From the IMG/VR virus record IMGVR_UViG_3300025138_000046, positions 1 through 58,218 of that record: a DNA stretch of 58,218 nt, one strand, 5' to 3'. This DNA comes from a virus. The notes beneath the pieces were generated by a model. The model made no database searches, was not told the origin of the DNA, and saw only the letters and a list, made by a program, of their open reading frames with translations. A program made the position numbers and the translations under genes. Below are positions 6,747 to 14,989 of the stretch, one piece after another (position 1 is the first letter of the stretch; every line of letters begins with the position of its first letter).

Positions 6747-7593
6747 TATAAAATTCCTCCACACTTTCAATCAATAGATTGCATCTTTTTTTAATTAAAT
6801 AGTTTAATACTTTCATTTTCATTGGGACTTTTTGTCCGTTAAAAGTATTTATAACATTTTCTTGAATAGCTTCTGGGATTTTACCTAAATCGATTAGGGT
6901 AGTATTTCTTTGATAATTTCTATATTCTTCATGTGTCATCACACCCTTTAGATTATCAGAGTTCTCAGCCCAATATTGTATTTTTTTCTTAGTCATTGGA
7001 GTCTGGCGTATCTCATCCATGATAGCATTGTCTGGAGATAATATATTTGGTATACCGTCACCTTTATCGCCTCGACATATATGTTCAAAGCAATAAGTTC
7101 TAGGATTACTGTCTGTAACCATTTTCTTTTGAATAGGTGAGTATTGTTTTACATTGTTATATTTGTGAAGTTGAATAAAATCTTTATCTGAAGATATAAT
7201 CATAACTGGTTCGTGCTGACCAAATTCTTGAGTTTGCATTGTGAGTGTACCGATTACATCATCAGCTTCACAGCCTTCTAAGTGAATGACTTTGTACGGT
7301 AGGTTTTGACTGATCTCTTCTCTAATCAAATTTAAAATCCTAAAGATCTCATTCCAATCTTGAGTTGATTCAGCTCTATTCTTTTTACGATGTGCTTTGT
7401 ATAAAGGAAAATATTCTTTTCTCCAAGTATTCATTCCATCGACACAAATTACCATTTGGCCATATTCGTTACGATACTTTTTATTGTACATACGGATACT
7501 ATTAAGTATCATATGTCGTATCATGTTTTCATCATTAAGTTTTTGTACTATAATATTTGATAGTGCAATTTGACTATAGTCAAGTAAAATCAT
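6739..7593 (-). CDS. rnh: RNase H-like 5'-3' exonuclease (T4 Rnh family)
   Basis: A 284-residue FEN/5'-nuclease family protein that removes RNA primers from lagging strands. Acidic metal-binding motifs are visible: MILLDYSQ (Asp5), VICVDGMNTWRKEYFP (Asp53; with the basic helical arch after it), EGCEADDVIG (~106-115) and ISSDKDFIQL (~134-143), then a GDKGDGIPN helix-hairpin segment (~177-185). Length is close to T4 RNase H (305). It starts 4 nt into the end of the 110-aa gene (coupled) and belongs to the P3 unit. Confidence 0.88.
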   Translation of the reverse strand: MILLDYSQIALSNIIVQKLNDENMIRHMILNSIRMYNKKYRNEYGQMVICVDGMNTWRKEYFPLYKAHRKKNRAESTQDWNEIFRILNLIREEISQNLPYKVIHLEGCEADDVIGTLTMQTQEFGQHEPVMIISSDKDFIQLHKYNNVKQYSPIQKKMVTDSNPRTYCFEHICRGDKGDGIPNILSPDNAIMDEIRQTPMTKKKIQYWAENSDNLKGVMTHEEYRNYQRNTTLIDLGKIPEAIQENVINTFNGQKVPMKMKVLNYLIKKRCNLLIESVEEFYNG

Positions 7594-7922
7594 TGTTTAG
7601 TTTCCATTATTTGTTCATATATAACATCGAAGTAATCATGTAAAAAATGACTTACTCCTCCGTATCTCATTAGCATTGACGATATTAGGTTTATAATAAC
7701 AAACATATCCTTATATTCTGGATAGTTATTATCTCTAAAATCTATATCATCAAAAGAGCTACTTTCATTAAGCAATAGTTCTTCAATCATCAAATATGCC
7801 AATTGAGCTGTATCACGACATTCGTCTGTGAATTCTTCATACTCAAACAATGCATCTTCTTCCTCTTCAGCTATCTGCCGCTGACGTTCCTTGATTGGAA
7901 ATTGTATAATATTGTCTTTCAT
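7590..7922 (-). CDS. Conserved acidic protein (110 aa)
   Basis: A 110-residue protein that begins MKDNIIQFPIKERQRQ and continues with an acidic EEEEDALFEYEEF stretch. The C-terminal DMFVIINLISSMLMRYGGVSHFLHDYFDVIYE resembles a family always found upstream of rnh in marine T4-like phages; role unknown. It is the first gene after promoter P3, whose -10 is 8 nt from the ATG, so the transcript leader must be very short. Confidence 0.6.
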   Translation of the reverse strand: MKDNIIQFPIKERQRQIAEEEEDALFEYEEFTDECRDTAQLAYLMIEELLLNESSSFDDIDFRDNNYPEYKDMFVIINLISSMLMRYGGVSHFLHDYFDVIYEQIMETKQ

Positions 7923-7929
7923 AATGTAT

Positions 7930-7958
7930 ATTATAACACACTTTTAAGCCAATGTACA
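7930..7958 (-). promoter_or_regulatory. Early promoter P3
   Basis: Minus strand: TGTACA, 17 bp, extended TGT, TATAAT. It sits between the GIY-YIG gene and the 7922 start and drives the rnh unit. Confidence 0.85.
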
Positions 7959-7961
7959 CAA

Positions 7962-8387
7962 CTATTTTGAAAAGTTTTTAACTGAGTTGCCGCCAATTCT
8001 GCAATTAATAATACCGTTATAATAATCATCTGTTAATAGTACCTCTCTGTCAAATTGTTCTTTAGTTTCCATATATGCACATTCAGATTTAGTTTTGCAT
8101 AAATGAAGAATCTCCCTGTAAAAACACCCCTCTCCCATATTTTGTACGTCTTCTACTAAATGTTTATTTGAACCCCAATATTCTTTCCAATCGGATTCTA
8201 CTAATAACTTTTTACGTCTTTTTCTCGTCTTTGTTATCGGTAGTGTTTTCTGACTCCAGAAAAACTTCTTCCCTACGTACTTCTTGCCTGTAGCTCTGTT
8301 CGTTATCATGTATACAAAACCGTACACGTCTTTGTGACTGAGCTCTTCTGGCAGTTGCCATTCTTTGCCTTGATAATGCCATGTCAT
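7962..8387 (-). CDS. GIY-YIG nuclease-like protein
   Basis: A 141-residue protein with a GIY-YIG-like core: GFVYMITNRATGKKYVGKKFFW (residues ~23-44, in which the Tyr pair and Gly spacing match), then a Lys/Arg-rich strand (KTRKRRKK), a WKEYWGSN motif and a CAYMETKEQFDREVLL helix with the metal-binding Glu. Such proteins in T4-like phages are small free-standing nucleases, some of them homing endonucleases. No DNA-binding NUMOD domain is visible, so mobility is not shown. It is the last gene of the nrd unit. Confidence 0.7.
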   Translation of the reverse strand: MTWHYQGKEWQLPEELSHKDVYGFVYMITNRATGKKYVGKKFFWSQKTLPITKTRKRRKKLLVESDWKEYWGSNKHLVEDVQNMGEGCFYREILHLCKTKSECAYMETKEQFDREVLLTDDYYNGIINCRIGGNSVKNFSK

Positions 8388-8388
8388 A

Positions 8389-8529
8389 TTACTCGTTAAA
8401 GTCTAGTTCTTCTAGAGCTTCATCCTGTTCTTCACCACAATGCGGACAAAATAAAACAATCTCATCTTCGTTGTGACCTATTATAGTTCGATTATAACAA
8501 TATTCACAATTTACTATTGATCGTTTCAT
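8389..8529 (-). CDS. Small zinc-ribbon protein (46 aa)
   Basis: A 46-residue protein (MKRSIVNCEYCYN..., ending ELDFNE) with two CxxC knuckles, Cys8/Cys11 and Cys28/Cys31, spaced as a zinc ribbon, and an acidic tail. It resembles a small Zn-ribbon conserved near nrd genes of marine T4-like phages. The start overlaps the glutaredoxin stop (ATGA). A protein- or nucleic-acid-binding adaptor role is inferred. Confidence 0.65.
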   Translation of the reverse strand: MKRSIVNCEYCYNRTIIGHNEDEIVLFCPHCGEEQDEALEELDFNE

Positions 8530-8753
8530 ATGTGTTCCAATATTGATTTTAGTTTATCGTATCCACCAATTTTTTCTCCATCAACCGTAATTTGTGGGAA
8601 AGTTCGTGCTTGTGGAAAAGTTTCTAGCATCTGATCTCTTTCAAAATCTATTCCAAGTTGTCTATATGTATATCTCAATTCTCTGTGTTCAACTAATTGC
8701 TTTGCCATGTCACAATAGGGACAATTTGGCTTACCCCAAATTTCTATTTTCAA
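8526..8753 (-). CDS. Glutaredoxin
   Basis: A 75-residue glutaredoxin with the CPYC active site (Cys11, Cys14), a TFPQITVDG cis-Pro motif and a KIGGYDKL glutathione-binding end. It probably reduces the phage ribonucleotide reductase encoded in the same unit. I place the start at the TTG at 8753: a TGGAG lies 7 nt upstream, the TTG overlaps the previous stop (TTGA), and translation gives the canonical beginning MKIEIWGKPNCPYC. An extension to 8873 would add a sequence alien to the family and overlap the neighbour. Confidence 0.85.
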   Translation of the reverse strand: MKIEIWGKPNCPYCDMAKQLVEHRELRYTYRQLGIDFERDQMLETFPQARTFPQITVDGEKIGGYDKLKSILEHI

Positions 8754-8932
8754 TTTACTACTCCATTTATTGCCCCAAATGCTAAAAGCATAAATCCAAA
8801 TACAGATACTTGAATTATAGATGCCCAAAATATCTGTCGCATTGGGTGTATTTCTGTTAATTTTTCTATCCAATCTTCACTCGGTGCTAGATTGGCGACT
8901 TGTAACATTTTTTCTTCTGTTGTTTTTTTCAA
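8750..8932 (-). CDS. Small membrane protein (60 aa)
   Basis: A 60-residue protein with a polar, charged N-terminal half and one C-terminal transmembrane helix (residues ~36-57, SIIQVSVFGFMLLAFGAI). It sits between cytochrome c and glutaredoxin and is coupled to both (adjacent start, TTGA overlap). Unknown family; position suggests it could work with the membrane-anchored cytochrome. Confidence 0.55.
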   Translation of the reverse strand: MKKTTEEKMLQVANLAPSEDWIEKLTEIHPMRQIFWASIIQVSVFGFMLLAFGAINGVVN

Positions 8933-9412
8933 TTATAAACTTAATCCTTCAATATAATTAGATAAATCTATAATATTTTTTTTAGACAGAATAGAAGCTT
9001 GAGACCACATAATTTGAGATCGTTTTCCTCTTTTTTCTCTGTTTTGATATTGTATTAATGCTGCTTCTATATAGGATGCTTGTTTTCCGGCCAATGCGGG
9101 AAAAATTCCCATTCCTTCACCCTTTTGTCCATGGCAACCCGCGCATCCATTCCATGATGCTGGTGTAAGATCTACTTCAATTACTGGTGCTTTAATCACG
9201 CCTGTAGCAATTAATCTATTTTCTTCTAGTTTAGCAAGTCGTGTAAGCTCACGTCTTTCTTTTATTTTCTCATAACACTCATTTATACATGCGCTTTGTG
9301 GATTATGTCCTCTATATGGAGCATGACTAAATGCTATTAAAATAATAATTGCTGCACCACAACAAATTAAAAAAGGTATTAATATATGGAGATTTACATC
9401 TTTGTGACTCAT
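8933..9412 (-). CDS. Membrane-anchored c-type cytochrome (c553-like)
   Basis: A 159-residue protein: N-terminal transmembrane anchor (residues ~9-28), a helical linker, then a class I monohaem cytochrome c domain. The haem site is CAGCH (Cys90, Cys93, His94) in an NGCAGCHGQKGEG context, and the likely axial ligand is Met135 in SQIMWSQASILSKKNIIDLSNYI, as in cytochrome c553. It would act in the periplasm as an electron carrier, matured by the host Ccm system. It lies inside the ribonucleotide reductase operon, next to glutaredoxin. No frame damage. A phage-borne metabolic gene; physiological role inferred. Confidence 0.88.
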   Translation of the reverse strand: MSHKDVNLHILIPFLICCGAAIIILIAFSHAPYRGHNPQSACINECYEKIKERRELTRLAKLEENRLIATGVIKAPVIEVDLTPASWNGCAGCHGQKGEGMGIFPALAGKQASYIEAALIQYQNREKRGKRSQIMWSQASILSKKNIIDLSNYIEGLSL

Positions 9413-10485
9413 TATAAACTTAATCCCGATAGTGCATCACCATCTATATCTTGTTTTACTCCTCCGGTAATATACGAAGTAATTTCTGTTTCTTGAGGTG
9501 CTACTTGCACATCACCACCGCCAATCCATTTTTGAGTCCATGGTAATGGATTTGCCTGTGGTACAATATAAGGACAAGGCAATCCAATAGCTCTCATTCT
9601 TTTACAACCGATCCATTCAATATAATCAGATAGAATCTTTTCGTTAAGTCCAATCATCGAACCATTTTTAAATAGATATTTAGCCCAAGTTTTTTCTTGA
9701 TTAATTACTTCTTCATAAAGGGCAATTGATTGGCCTTCCATTTCCTTAGCAATTTTAGCAAAGTCTTTATCTTCTTTCTTTAATAGCTTTAACATAATTG
9801 TTGTTGAAGCTAAATGTAGATTTTCATCACGAGCAATAAGCTTAATGATTTTTGCATTACCTTCCATTTTTTTTAGTTCAGCAAAAGCCCATGAACAAGC
9901 AAATGATACATAGAACCTAACCCCTTCAAGAGCATTGGCACTCATCATAGCCATCCAAATTGCTCTCTTATGATCCATTTTATTTGTTGGTCCGTGATTG
10001 CACGTAATTAAATCGTCGTAATATTTTGCAATCGATTCACCGCAATCCATAATCTCTCTTTGATTTAATAAGTCATCAAATACCATAGATGGATCTGGAT
10101 ACACGTTTCTAATGATATGTGTGTATGATCTACTATGAATTGTTTCAGAAAATGACCAGGTTTCAATCCAGTTTTCTACTTCAGGTAATGATACGATGGG
10201 TAAGAATGCTAGGTTTGGAGCACGGCCTTGTACACTATCAAGTACTATTTGTCTTTTTAAATTACTTGTAAAAATGTGTTGCTCGTTTTTTGTTAGAGCG
10301 TGAAAATCTTTTTTGTCTTTAGATACATCAATTTCTTCAGGTCTCCAAAAGAAACCTAATTGCTTATCTGTAATTTTGTCTACCTGCGGGTATTTTACTT
10401 CATCATATCTTTGAATATCCACTGACTCATCTAAGAACATGCTTTTATTAAGATGAGACTTTTTATTCTTCTTCAATACTGCCAT
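9412..10485 (-). CDS. nrdB: Ribonucleotide reductase class Ia, small subunit
   Basis: A 357-residue NrdB that houses the di-iron/tyrosyl radical site and works with NrdA to make dNDPs. Ferritin-like metal-binding motifs include the WSFSETIHSRSYTHII helix (Glu and His ligands) and the IARDENLHLAST helix, with an LEGVRFYVSFA helix between. It starts at ATG 10485 (SD AGGAAAAA region) and overlaps the small 58-aa gene. The C-terminal tail (GDALSGLSL) resembles the NrdA-binding tail. Coupled to the cytochrome gene (stop/start overlap). Confidence 0.93.
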   Translation of the reverse strand: MAVLKKNKKSHLNKSMFLDESVDIQRYDEVKYPQVDKITDKQLGFFWRPEEIDVSKDKKDFHALTKNEQHIFTSNLKRQIVLDSVQGRAPNLAFLPIVSLPEVENWIETWSFSETIHSRSYTHIIRNVYPDPSMVFDDLLNQREIMDCGESIAKYYDDLITCNHGPTNKMDHKRAIWMAMMSANALEGVRFYVSFACSWAFAELKKMEGNAKIIKLIARDENLHLASTTIMLKLLKKEDKDFAKIAKEMEGQSIALYEEVINQEKTWAKYLFKNGSMIGLNEKILSDYIEWIGCKRMRAIGLPCPYIVPQANPLPWTQKWIGGGDVQVAPQETEITSYITGGVKQDIDGDALSGLSL

Positions 10486-10639
10486 TATCTATTTTTCCTT
10501 TTTTTCTAAATCGTTTGTTGTAGCCCCGCTTTATACTCTTGGTAACTCCAGGACTAGTTAAATACTTATACCATTTGCGAGCAGGTGTTAGAGCATCATA
10601 CTCTGACCCGCCTTTTAGAGGTATACGTTCCTTTTTCAA
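10463..10639 (-). CDS. Small basic conserved protein between nrdA and nrdB
   Basis: A 58-residue basic protein, MKKERIPLKGGSEYDALTPA then RKWYKYLTSPGVTKSIKRGY. I recognise the KGGxEYDALTxAR...YKYL...GVTKxIKRxYN pattern as a small protein conserved in marine T4-like phages. The start is TTG at 10639, overlapping the nrdA stop as TTGA; no ATG is available in a sensible place. It overlaps the nrdB start by 23 nt. Function unknown; the basic character suggests RNA or DNA binding. Confidence 0.65.
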   Translation of the reverse strand: MKKERIPLKGGSEYDALTPARKWYKYLTSPGVTKSIKRGYNKRFRKKGKIDNGSIEEE

Positions 10640-12951
10640 ATCTTACAGCTTTCGCAGTCTTCATCATCGTATGGAGTTTCAGCTTCTCCGTCGTACGCAT
10701 GATAAGTTTCGCCATCAGTCATTTCACCAGCACCATCAAAAGTGTTGAAGTAATAAAGCTGCTTCAATCCGTATTTGTAGGCTGTTACCAAATCAGTTAA
10801 CATAACTGACATTGGAATTTTATTATCCTCATAATGTTCTGGATTATAAGAGGTATTTACGCTAATGCCTTGATCTATATATTTTTGAAGTATAGCACAG
10901 ATCTTAAGATAACCATCAGGAGATTTTTGATCCCACAATAAGTCATACTTATTTTTTAGGTGATGGTAACCAGGAACTACTTGAGCCATGACTCCATCTT
11001 TACTTTGTTTGTAACTAACTAAAGCACGTGGTGGTTCAATACCATTCGTGCTATTAGATATTTGAGCGCTTGTTTCAGCAGGCATTAATGCCATCAGAGT
11101 TGAATTTCGAGGTCCCGTTTCTTTGAGTCTTTCTCTCAGCTCGTCCCACGGTAGTCTTTCAGTATGCTCTATTAAATTATTTAGCTCTCGTTTATATGTA
11201 TCAATTGGGAGAACTCCACCGGCATATTTTGTCTCGTTTTTTAACTTTATTTCACCTTTTTCTTCAGCTAATTTCTGAGATGCCTTAATTAGATAATATG
11301 ACCATGCTTCCGCGTATTCGTCTACGGTTTCAAATGCACCTTCATCGTATTTAAGTCCACGTTTGGCCAAGAAGTAAGCTAGGTTGATAATACCAATACC
11401 TAGCGGTCTACGATTCATAGTTCCTTTTTCTGCTGCTAATACGGGATACGATTGATAATCAAGTAGTTCATCTAGAGCTCTGACTGAAAGATCACAGTAC
11501 TTTTCGAATTCATTAGGATCATTAATAAGACCCCAATTAATAGCTGATAAAGTACATAAAGAAATTTCTCCTTCATCAGGGTTATCTGATAAAGGACTTG
11601 TTGGTAAGTCAATTTCACAGCACAGATTACTCATACGAATAGGAGCTAGTTTCGGATCAAACGATCCATGTTCATTGGCGTGATCTACATTCATTATATA
11701 GATTCTACCGGTATCTTTTCTTTGTTGTATTAATGTCGAAAATACATCAGTTGCTAATAGTGTCTTCTTGCGAACGGAGCGTGTCTTTTCATACTTTTCA
11801 TATAGTTCTTTAAACTTTTCTTGATCATCAAAGAATGATTCATATAGACCTGGAACATCATTGGGATCAAAAAATGTAATGTTACCACCAGTTAATAAAC
11901 GTTCGTACATTAATTTATTGACTTGGAATGCATAATCCATATGTCTTACACGATTTTCCTCTATACCTTTATTGTTTTTAAGTACTACAAGATCTTCGAA
12001 TTCGTAATGCCACATAGGTAGATAAACAGTAGCGGCTCCTCCACGAACACCTCCCTGACTGCAAGATTTAACTGCAGCTTGGAAGTATTTAAGGAATGGA
12101 ATAAGTCCAGTATGAACTACTGAACCATCACCGACTTTAGAACCTTCAGCTCTTATAGAGCCTGCTCCAATACCAATGCCGGCCTTTTTAGATATATATT
12201 TTACTATTGAAGTGGCAGTAGCATTGATAGAGTCGAGACTATCGCCAGATTCGATAAGCACGCAACTTGAAAACTGACGGGTCGGTGTACGAACACCTGC
12301 CATAATTGGCGTAGGTAATGATATATAGAATTGTGAGATAGCATCATAATAATCTTTGACATATTTAGTCCTGTTAAGTTTTGGATATTGTGCAAATAGT
12401 GTCGCTGATATCATCATATATAATATTTGCGGGGTTTCGTAATGTTGTTTAGTTCTTCGATCTTGAACTAAATACTTACCTCTAAATTGTTCCATACCAG
12501 CATAAGTAAATGAATCATCTCTATCATGCTTAATATAGGCATCGAGCTCTAATAATTCTTCGCGGGTGTAGTCTTGCATAATAGCATCATCATATACTCT
12601 ACGATCAATATTATTAATAACAACTTCAACTAAAGAATGTGGGGTATATTGTCCATATACTTCTTTACGAAGTTTATAGGATACTAATCTAGCAGCCACA
12701 AATTGGTAATTTGGAGTATGCTCAGAGATTAACTCTGCAGCGGATTTGATGAGAAGCTCGTGTATATCATAAGCCGGGATTTTATCGTATAGTTGTATAT
12801 TCGCTTTTATTTCTATTTCGGAAATAGAAACACCGGAAATATTTTCCGTAGCCCATTCTAAAACTTTGTGTACTTTTTCTAAGTCAAAGCCTTGTGATGT
12901 ACCGTCGCGTTTGGTTACGTGCATCGTCATAAGTGGTTGTCCGTCATTCAT
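10636..12951 (-). CDS. nrdA: Ribonucleotide reductase class Ia, large subunit
   Basis: A 771-residue NrdA. It has an N-terminal ATP-cone (VTKRDGTSQGFDLEKV, residues ~12-27), the catalytic barrel with RQFSSCVLIESGDSLDSI (first redox Cys), SNLCCEIDLPTSP (NLCxEI motif with the radical Cys and Glu), MALMPAETSAQI (MPTASTSQ-like loop), and a C-terminal CESCKI (shuttle cysteines CxxC). It reduces ribonucleotides to deoxyribonucleotides. It is the first gene behind promoter P4. Intact and close to T4 NrdA length (754). Confidence 0.95.
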   Translation of the reverse strand: MNDGQPLMTMHVTKRDGTSQGFDLEKVHKVLEWATENISGVSISEIEIKANIQLYDKIPAYDIHELLIKSAAELISEHTPNYQFVAARLVSYKLRKEVYGQYTPHSLVEVVINNIDRRVYDDAIMQDYTREELLELDAYIKHDRDDSFTYAGMEQFRGKYLVQDRRTKQHYETPQILYMMISATLFAQYPKLNRTKYVKDYYDAISQFYISLPTPIMAGVRTPTRQFSSCVLIESGDSLDSINATATSIVKYISKKAGIGIGAGSIRAEGSKVGDGSVVHTGLIPFLKYFQAAVKSCSQGGVRGGAATVYLPMWHYEFEDLVVLKNNKGIEENRVRHMDYAFQVNKLMYERLLTGGNITFFDPNDVPGLYESFFDDQEKFKELYEKYEKTRSVRKKTLLATDVFSTLIQQRKDTGRIYIMNVDHANEHGSFDPKLAPIRMSNLCCEIDLPTSPLSDNPDEGEISLCTLSAINWGLINDPNEFEKYCDLSVRALDELLDYQSYPVLAAEKGTMNRRPLGIGIINLAYFLAKRGLKYDEGAFETVDEYAEAWSYYLIKASQKLAEEKGEIKLKNETKYAGGVLPIDTYKRELNNLIEHTERLPWDELRERLKETGPRNSTLMALMPAETSAQISNSTNGIEPPRALVSYKQSKDGVMAQVVPGYHHLKNKYDLLWDQKSPDGYLKICAILQKYIDQGISVNTSYNPEHYEDNKIPMSVMLTDLVTAYKYGLKQLYYFNTFDGAGEMTDGETYHAYDGEAETPYDDEDCESCKI

Positions 12952-12979
12952 AGTCAGTTAATTAATTAATAATGTATAT

Positions 12980-13008
12980 ATTATAACACAAAACCTAAGC
13001 TTTGTAAA
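12980..13008 (-). promoter_or_regulatory. Early promoter P4
   Basis: Minus strand: TTTACA, 17 bp, extended TGT, TATAAT. It precedes nrdA and is the main promoter of the nrd-cytochrome-glutaredoxin unit. Confidence 0.85.
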
Positions 13009-13021
13009 CGTTTATTTTAGT

Positions 13022-13393
13022 TTATTTTGTTTTGCTTAAATGTTTTGCAATTTGTCGTGCATGTACTTCGTACAAGGTAAGCATATCTTCTTCAATAGAG
13101 TCTAGTCTATCTATCATAGGTTGATAGTCGTCAAAACCATCTAAACCGCATTTATGATGCGCCATGCTTTCTAATTTATCAAGCCTATCCGCAATAAGAG
13201 GATATTGTTTTCTAAATTTAGCGTCTTTTTTGGCTAATTCAACATCATACTTTACTGCAAGATATTGCATAAAGGTATCTACTTTCTTTTGGAACCAAAT
13301 ACCTATAGTAGTACCTTGAAACCATTGGTAGAATGAACTACCAATGATTGAAGATAATATTGATTTAAGTGAAAGTACTATTAGCCAATTCAT
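13022..13393 (-). CDS. Membrane-associated hypothetical protein (123 aa)
   Basis: A 123-residue protein whose first ~35 residues are hydrophobic (MNWLIVLSLKSILSSIIGSSF...), followed by a polar helical, coiled-coil-like domain with heptad-like DRLDKLESM and DRLDSIEEDML segments. Topology suggests N-terminal membrane anchoring. It lies at the end of the lysis block, directly after the lipase (TAAATG). A holin-like role is conceivable but unsupported by family similarity. Confidence 0.55.
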   Translation of the reverse strand: MNWLIVLSLKSILSSIIGSSFYQWFQGTTIGIWFQKKVDTFMQYLAVKYDVELAKKDAKFRKQYPLIADRLDKLESMAHHKCGLDGFDDYQPMIDRLDSIEEDMLTLYEVHARQIAKHLSKTK

Positions 13394-14155
13394 TTACTTT
13401 TCCTGCTTAACAAGTTTTTTTATTGCTTGTACGTAATTAGGCATTCCGTGATCTACAACTCCATCAAAGAATTTAAATCTTTTCCACGAGTTCCATATAC
13501 CATAAAAAGTATCTGCCCAAGTTGGTCCAACAGCTTTATTACCAAATCTATCAAAATAAATCATTTCGCCATGATGTCTAAATCCTAGCCATGCTGGAGG
13601 AATTCTACATACGATATCGTTATTATTCATAAATCTATAATGATCTGCGGATATATTCTTAATAAAAAGTTTACCGCCAACTCTTGGTGATCCAAATGTA
13701 AATAACTCTTCAGGTTGATATCTTGTAGTAGCAATTGTTGCCATTGCAGCACCTAAACTATGGCCTGTAAAATATACATCTTTTCTTACTTTTAGTTGAT
13801 CATTATGTTCAAGCTCTTTGACTATATCCATCCATACATCGTCTACTTCTTCTTGAAATCCACCGTGAACTTTACCACCAGCCTTTGCGGTGTTTTTAAT
13901 TATTTTTAGGTCAGCCATAACATCGTTTAGTTTGGAAGGTTCGGTTCCTCTAAAAGCAAACCATAGATCATTTCTATCTTTTGCAATGAGCACTTCGGCT
14001 CCATCCCTACTAATAATTTTGCCTGATGCAAAACCTAATTTTTTACAAGCTGTTTCAGCTGGTTTAGGATTCATGTAAGCAATTGCAGATAGTTTTGCTC
14101 CAACTTGCGCCCTCTCCCACACTGTCATTTGTTCTTTCATTCTAGTTGTCGCCAT
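13394..14155 (-). CDS. Class 3 lipase (alpha/beta hydrolase)
   Basis: A 253-residue class 3 lipase. The nucleophile elbow is GHSLGAA (Ser133), the oxyanion AFRGTEP is at ~67-73, and the other triad members are probably Asp180 (NNNDIVCRIP) and His236 (VDHGMPNY). No signal peptide is evident. The start at 14155 has a TGGAG site; the upstream ATG at 14200 would overlap the lipoprotein more. Being coupled to the spanin-like pair, it may help disrupt host membranes at lysis, or be a virion enzyme. The substrate is unknown. Confidence 0.82.
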   Translation of the reverse strand: MATTRMKEQMTVWERAQVGAKLSAIAYMNPKPAETACKKLGFASGKIISRDGAEVLIAKDRNDLWFAFRGTEPSKLNDVMADLKIIKNTAKAGGKVHGGFQEEVDDVWMDIVKELEHNDQLKVRKDVYFTGHSLGAAMATIATTRYQPEELFTFGSPRVGGKLFIKNISADHYRFMNNNDIVCRIPPAWLGFRHHGEMIYFDRFGNKAVGPTWADTFYGIWNSWKRFKFFDGVVDHGMPNYVQAIKKLVKQEK

Positions 14156-14642
14156 TTTTTTTCTCCAATTTAATTTCAACTGCTCCAGCATCTTCATCAT
14201 TTATTGTCACATTCCTATAGTAAACTATCACCTCACCGAGTTGATTAATATATCTTTTAATTTCTTGCGTATTATAAGACATTAGCTCATAATCAGCAAC
14301 ACTCATGGCAACAAAAACAATATCACCTCCGTGTTTCTTTTTAATATCATCGATAAACCTATCGAGATATGTATACCCTTCAGGGTACAAATCTTCTCTA
14401 CCTAATTTACAGTTTGATTTTTTAGTTTCAGGATCCTTAAGACAATTCTCAATTATTTTTGTATCTGAAACTACATACCATTTAGGTTCTTTTAAATCTA
14501 TTGCTCTTGGCATCACTGGCTGAACAATATCGATTTTAATTGGTTTTGTTATTATTTCAACTTCTCTAGGAGCCTGTTGAAGTAGTGAACAACCACTAAT
14601 CGTTAAGAGAGCTAATACGCTTGCTATCTGCTTCAATCGCAT
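14142..14642 (-). CDS. Lipoprotein, candidate outer-membrane spanin (o-spanin)
   Basis: A 166-residue protein with a lipoprotein signal peptide: MRLKQIASVLALLTISGC, lipobox TISGC with Cys18. The mature N-terminus is Pro-containing and would be anchored in the outer membrane. The start at 14642 has a perfect GGAGG site and lies inside the end of the i-spanin-like gene (47-nt overlap in another frame), a hallmark of Rz/Rz1 pairs. At 148 mature residues it is longer than typical Rz1, and the C-terminal domain (GYTYLDRFIDDIKKKHGG...) is not recognised, so the spanin call is moderate. Confidence 0.6.
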   Translation of the reverse strand: MRLKQIASVLALLTISGCSLLQQAPREVEIITKPIKIDIVQPVMPRAIDLKEPKWYVVSDTKIIENCLKDPETKKSNCKLGREDLYPEGYTYLDRFIDDIKKKHGGDIVFVAMSVADYELMSYNTQEIKRYINQLGEVIVYYRNVTINDEDAGAVEIKLEKKNGDN

Positions 14643-14988
14643 CAAAGACCTCCTTCGTTTGAGCGTTTGCTCGTGTTTCTATCATACCAGGTTTTGCACT
14701 AGCAAGTTTGGCAATATTATGTCTTCTAAATATATCTAGATAATCTGACATTTGTGTTTCGTATTGTTGATTTTGAACTTGAAGGCCTCTAAGAGAATTA
14801 GAAGTCTTTTCTAAATTGTTTTGAATTGATTCAATTGCCGCTTTTTGTTCTTGATCTCTTAAGTCTTGTGCTGCTATAACTTTGATTTGTTCTTCTAGTT
14901 TATTTTTCATGGGTACTACCGAGAACTGATAATACATAGATCCTGATATACCCATAGCAACAATAATCCCAATCAATATTTTTGACAT
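14596..14988 (-). CDS. Candidate inner-membrane spanin (Rz-like)
   Basis: A 130-residue protein with one N-terminal transmembrane helix (residues ~3-22) and a long periplasmic coiled coil (~30-95, rich in Gln, Glu and Lys), then NIAKLASAKPGMIETRANAQTKE. This layout and the overlapping downstream lipoprotein gene match the i-spanin/o-spanin arrangement that fuses inner and outer membranes at lysis. The C-terminal portion resembles Rz-like proteins of marine T4-like phages. Next to the lipase, it supports a lysis module here. Confidence 0.65.
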   Translation of the reverse strand: MSKILIGIIVAMGISGSMYYQFSVVPMKNKLEEQIKVIAAQDLRDQEQKAAIESIQNNLEKTSNSLRGLQVQNQQYETQMSDYLDIFRRHNIAKLASAKPGMIETRANAQTKEVFDAIEADSKRISSLND

Positions 14989-14989
14989 A

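Noticed and set aside
6846-6853. TATAAATA inside the rnh gene and similar octamers near 16151, 18391, 23816, 29915, 40165, 45187 and 54522
   Set aside because: All lie within coding sequence of AT-rich genes with no gene start at a suitable distance; expected by chance.
8754-8873. N-terminal extension of glutaredoxin to an ATG at 8873
   Set aside because: Overlaps the coupled membrane gene and adds residues alien to glutaredoxin; the TTG at 8753 has SD and family-conformant start.
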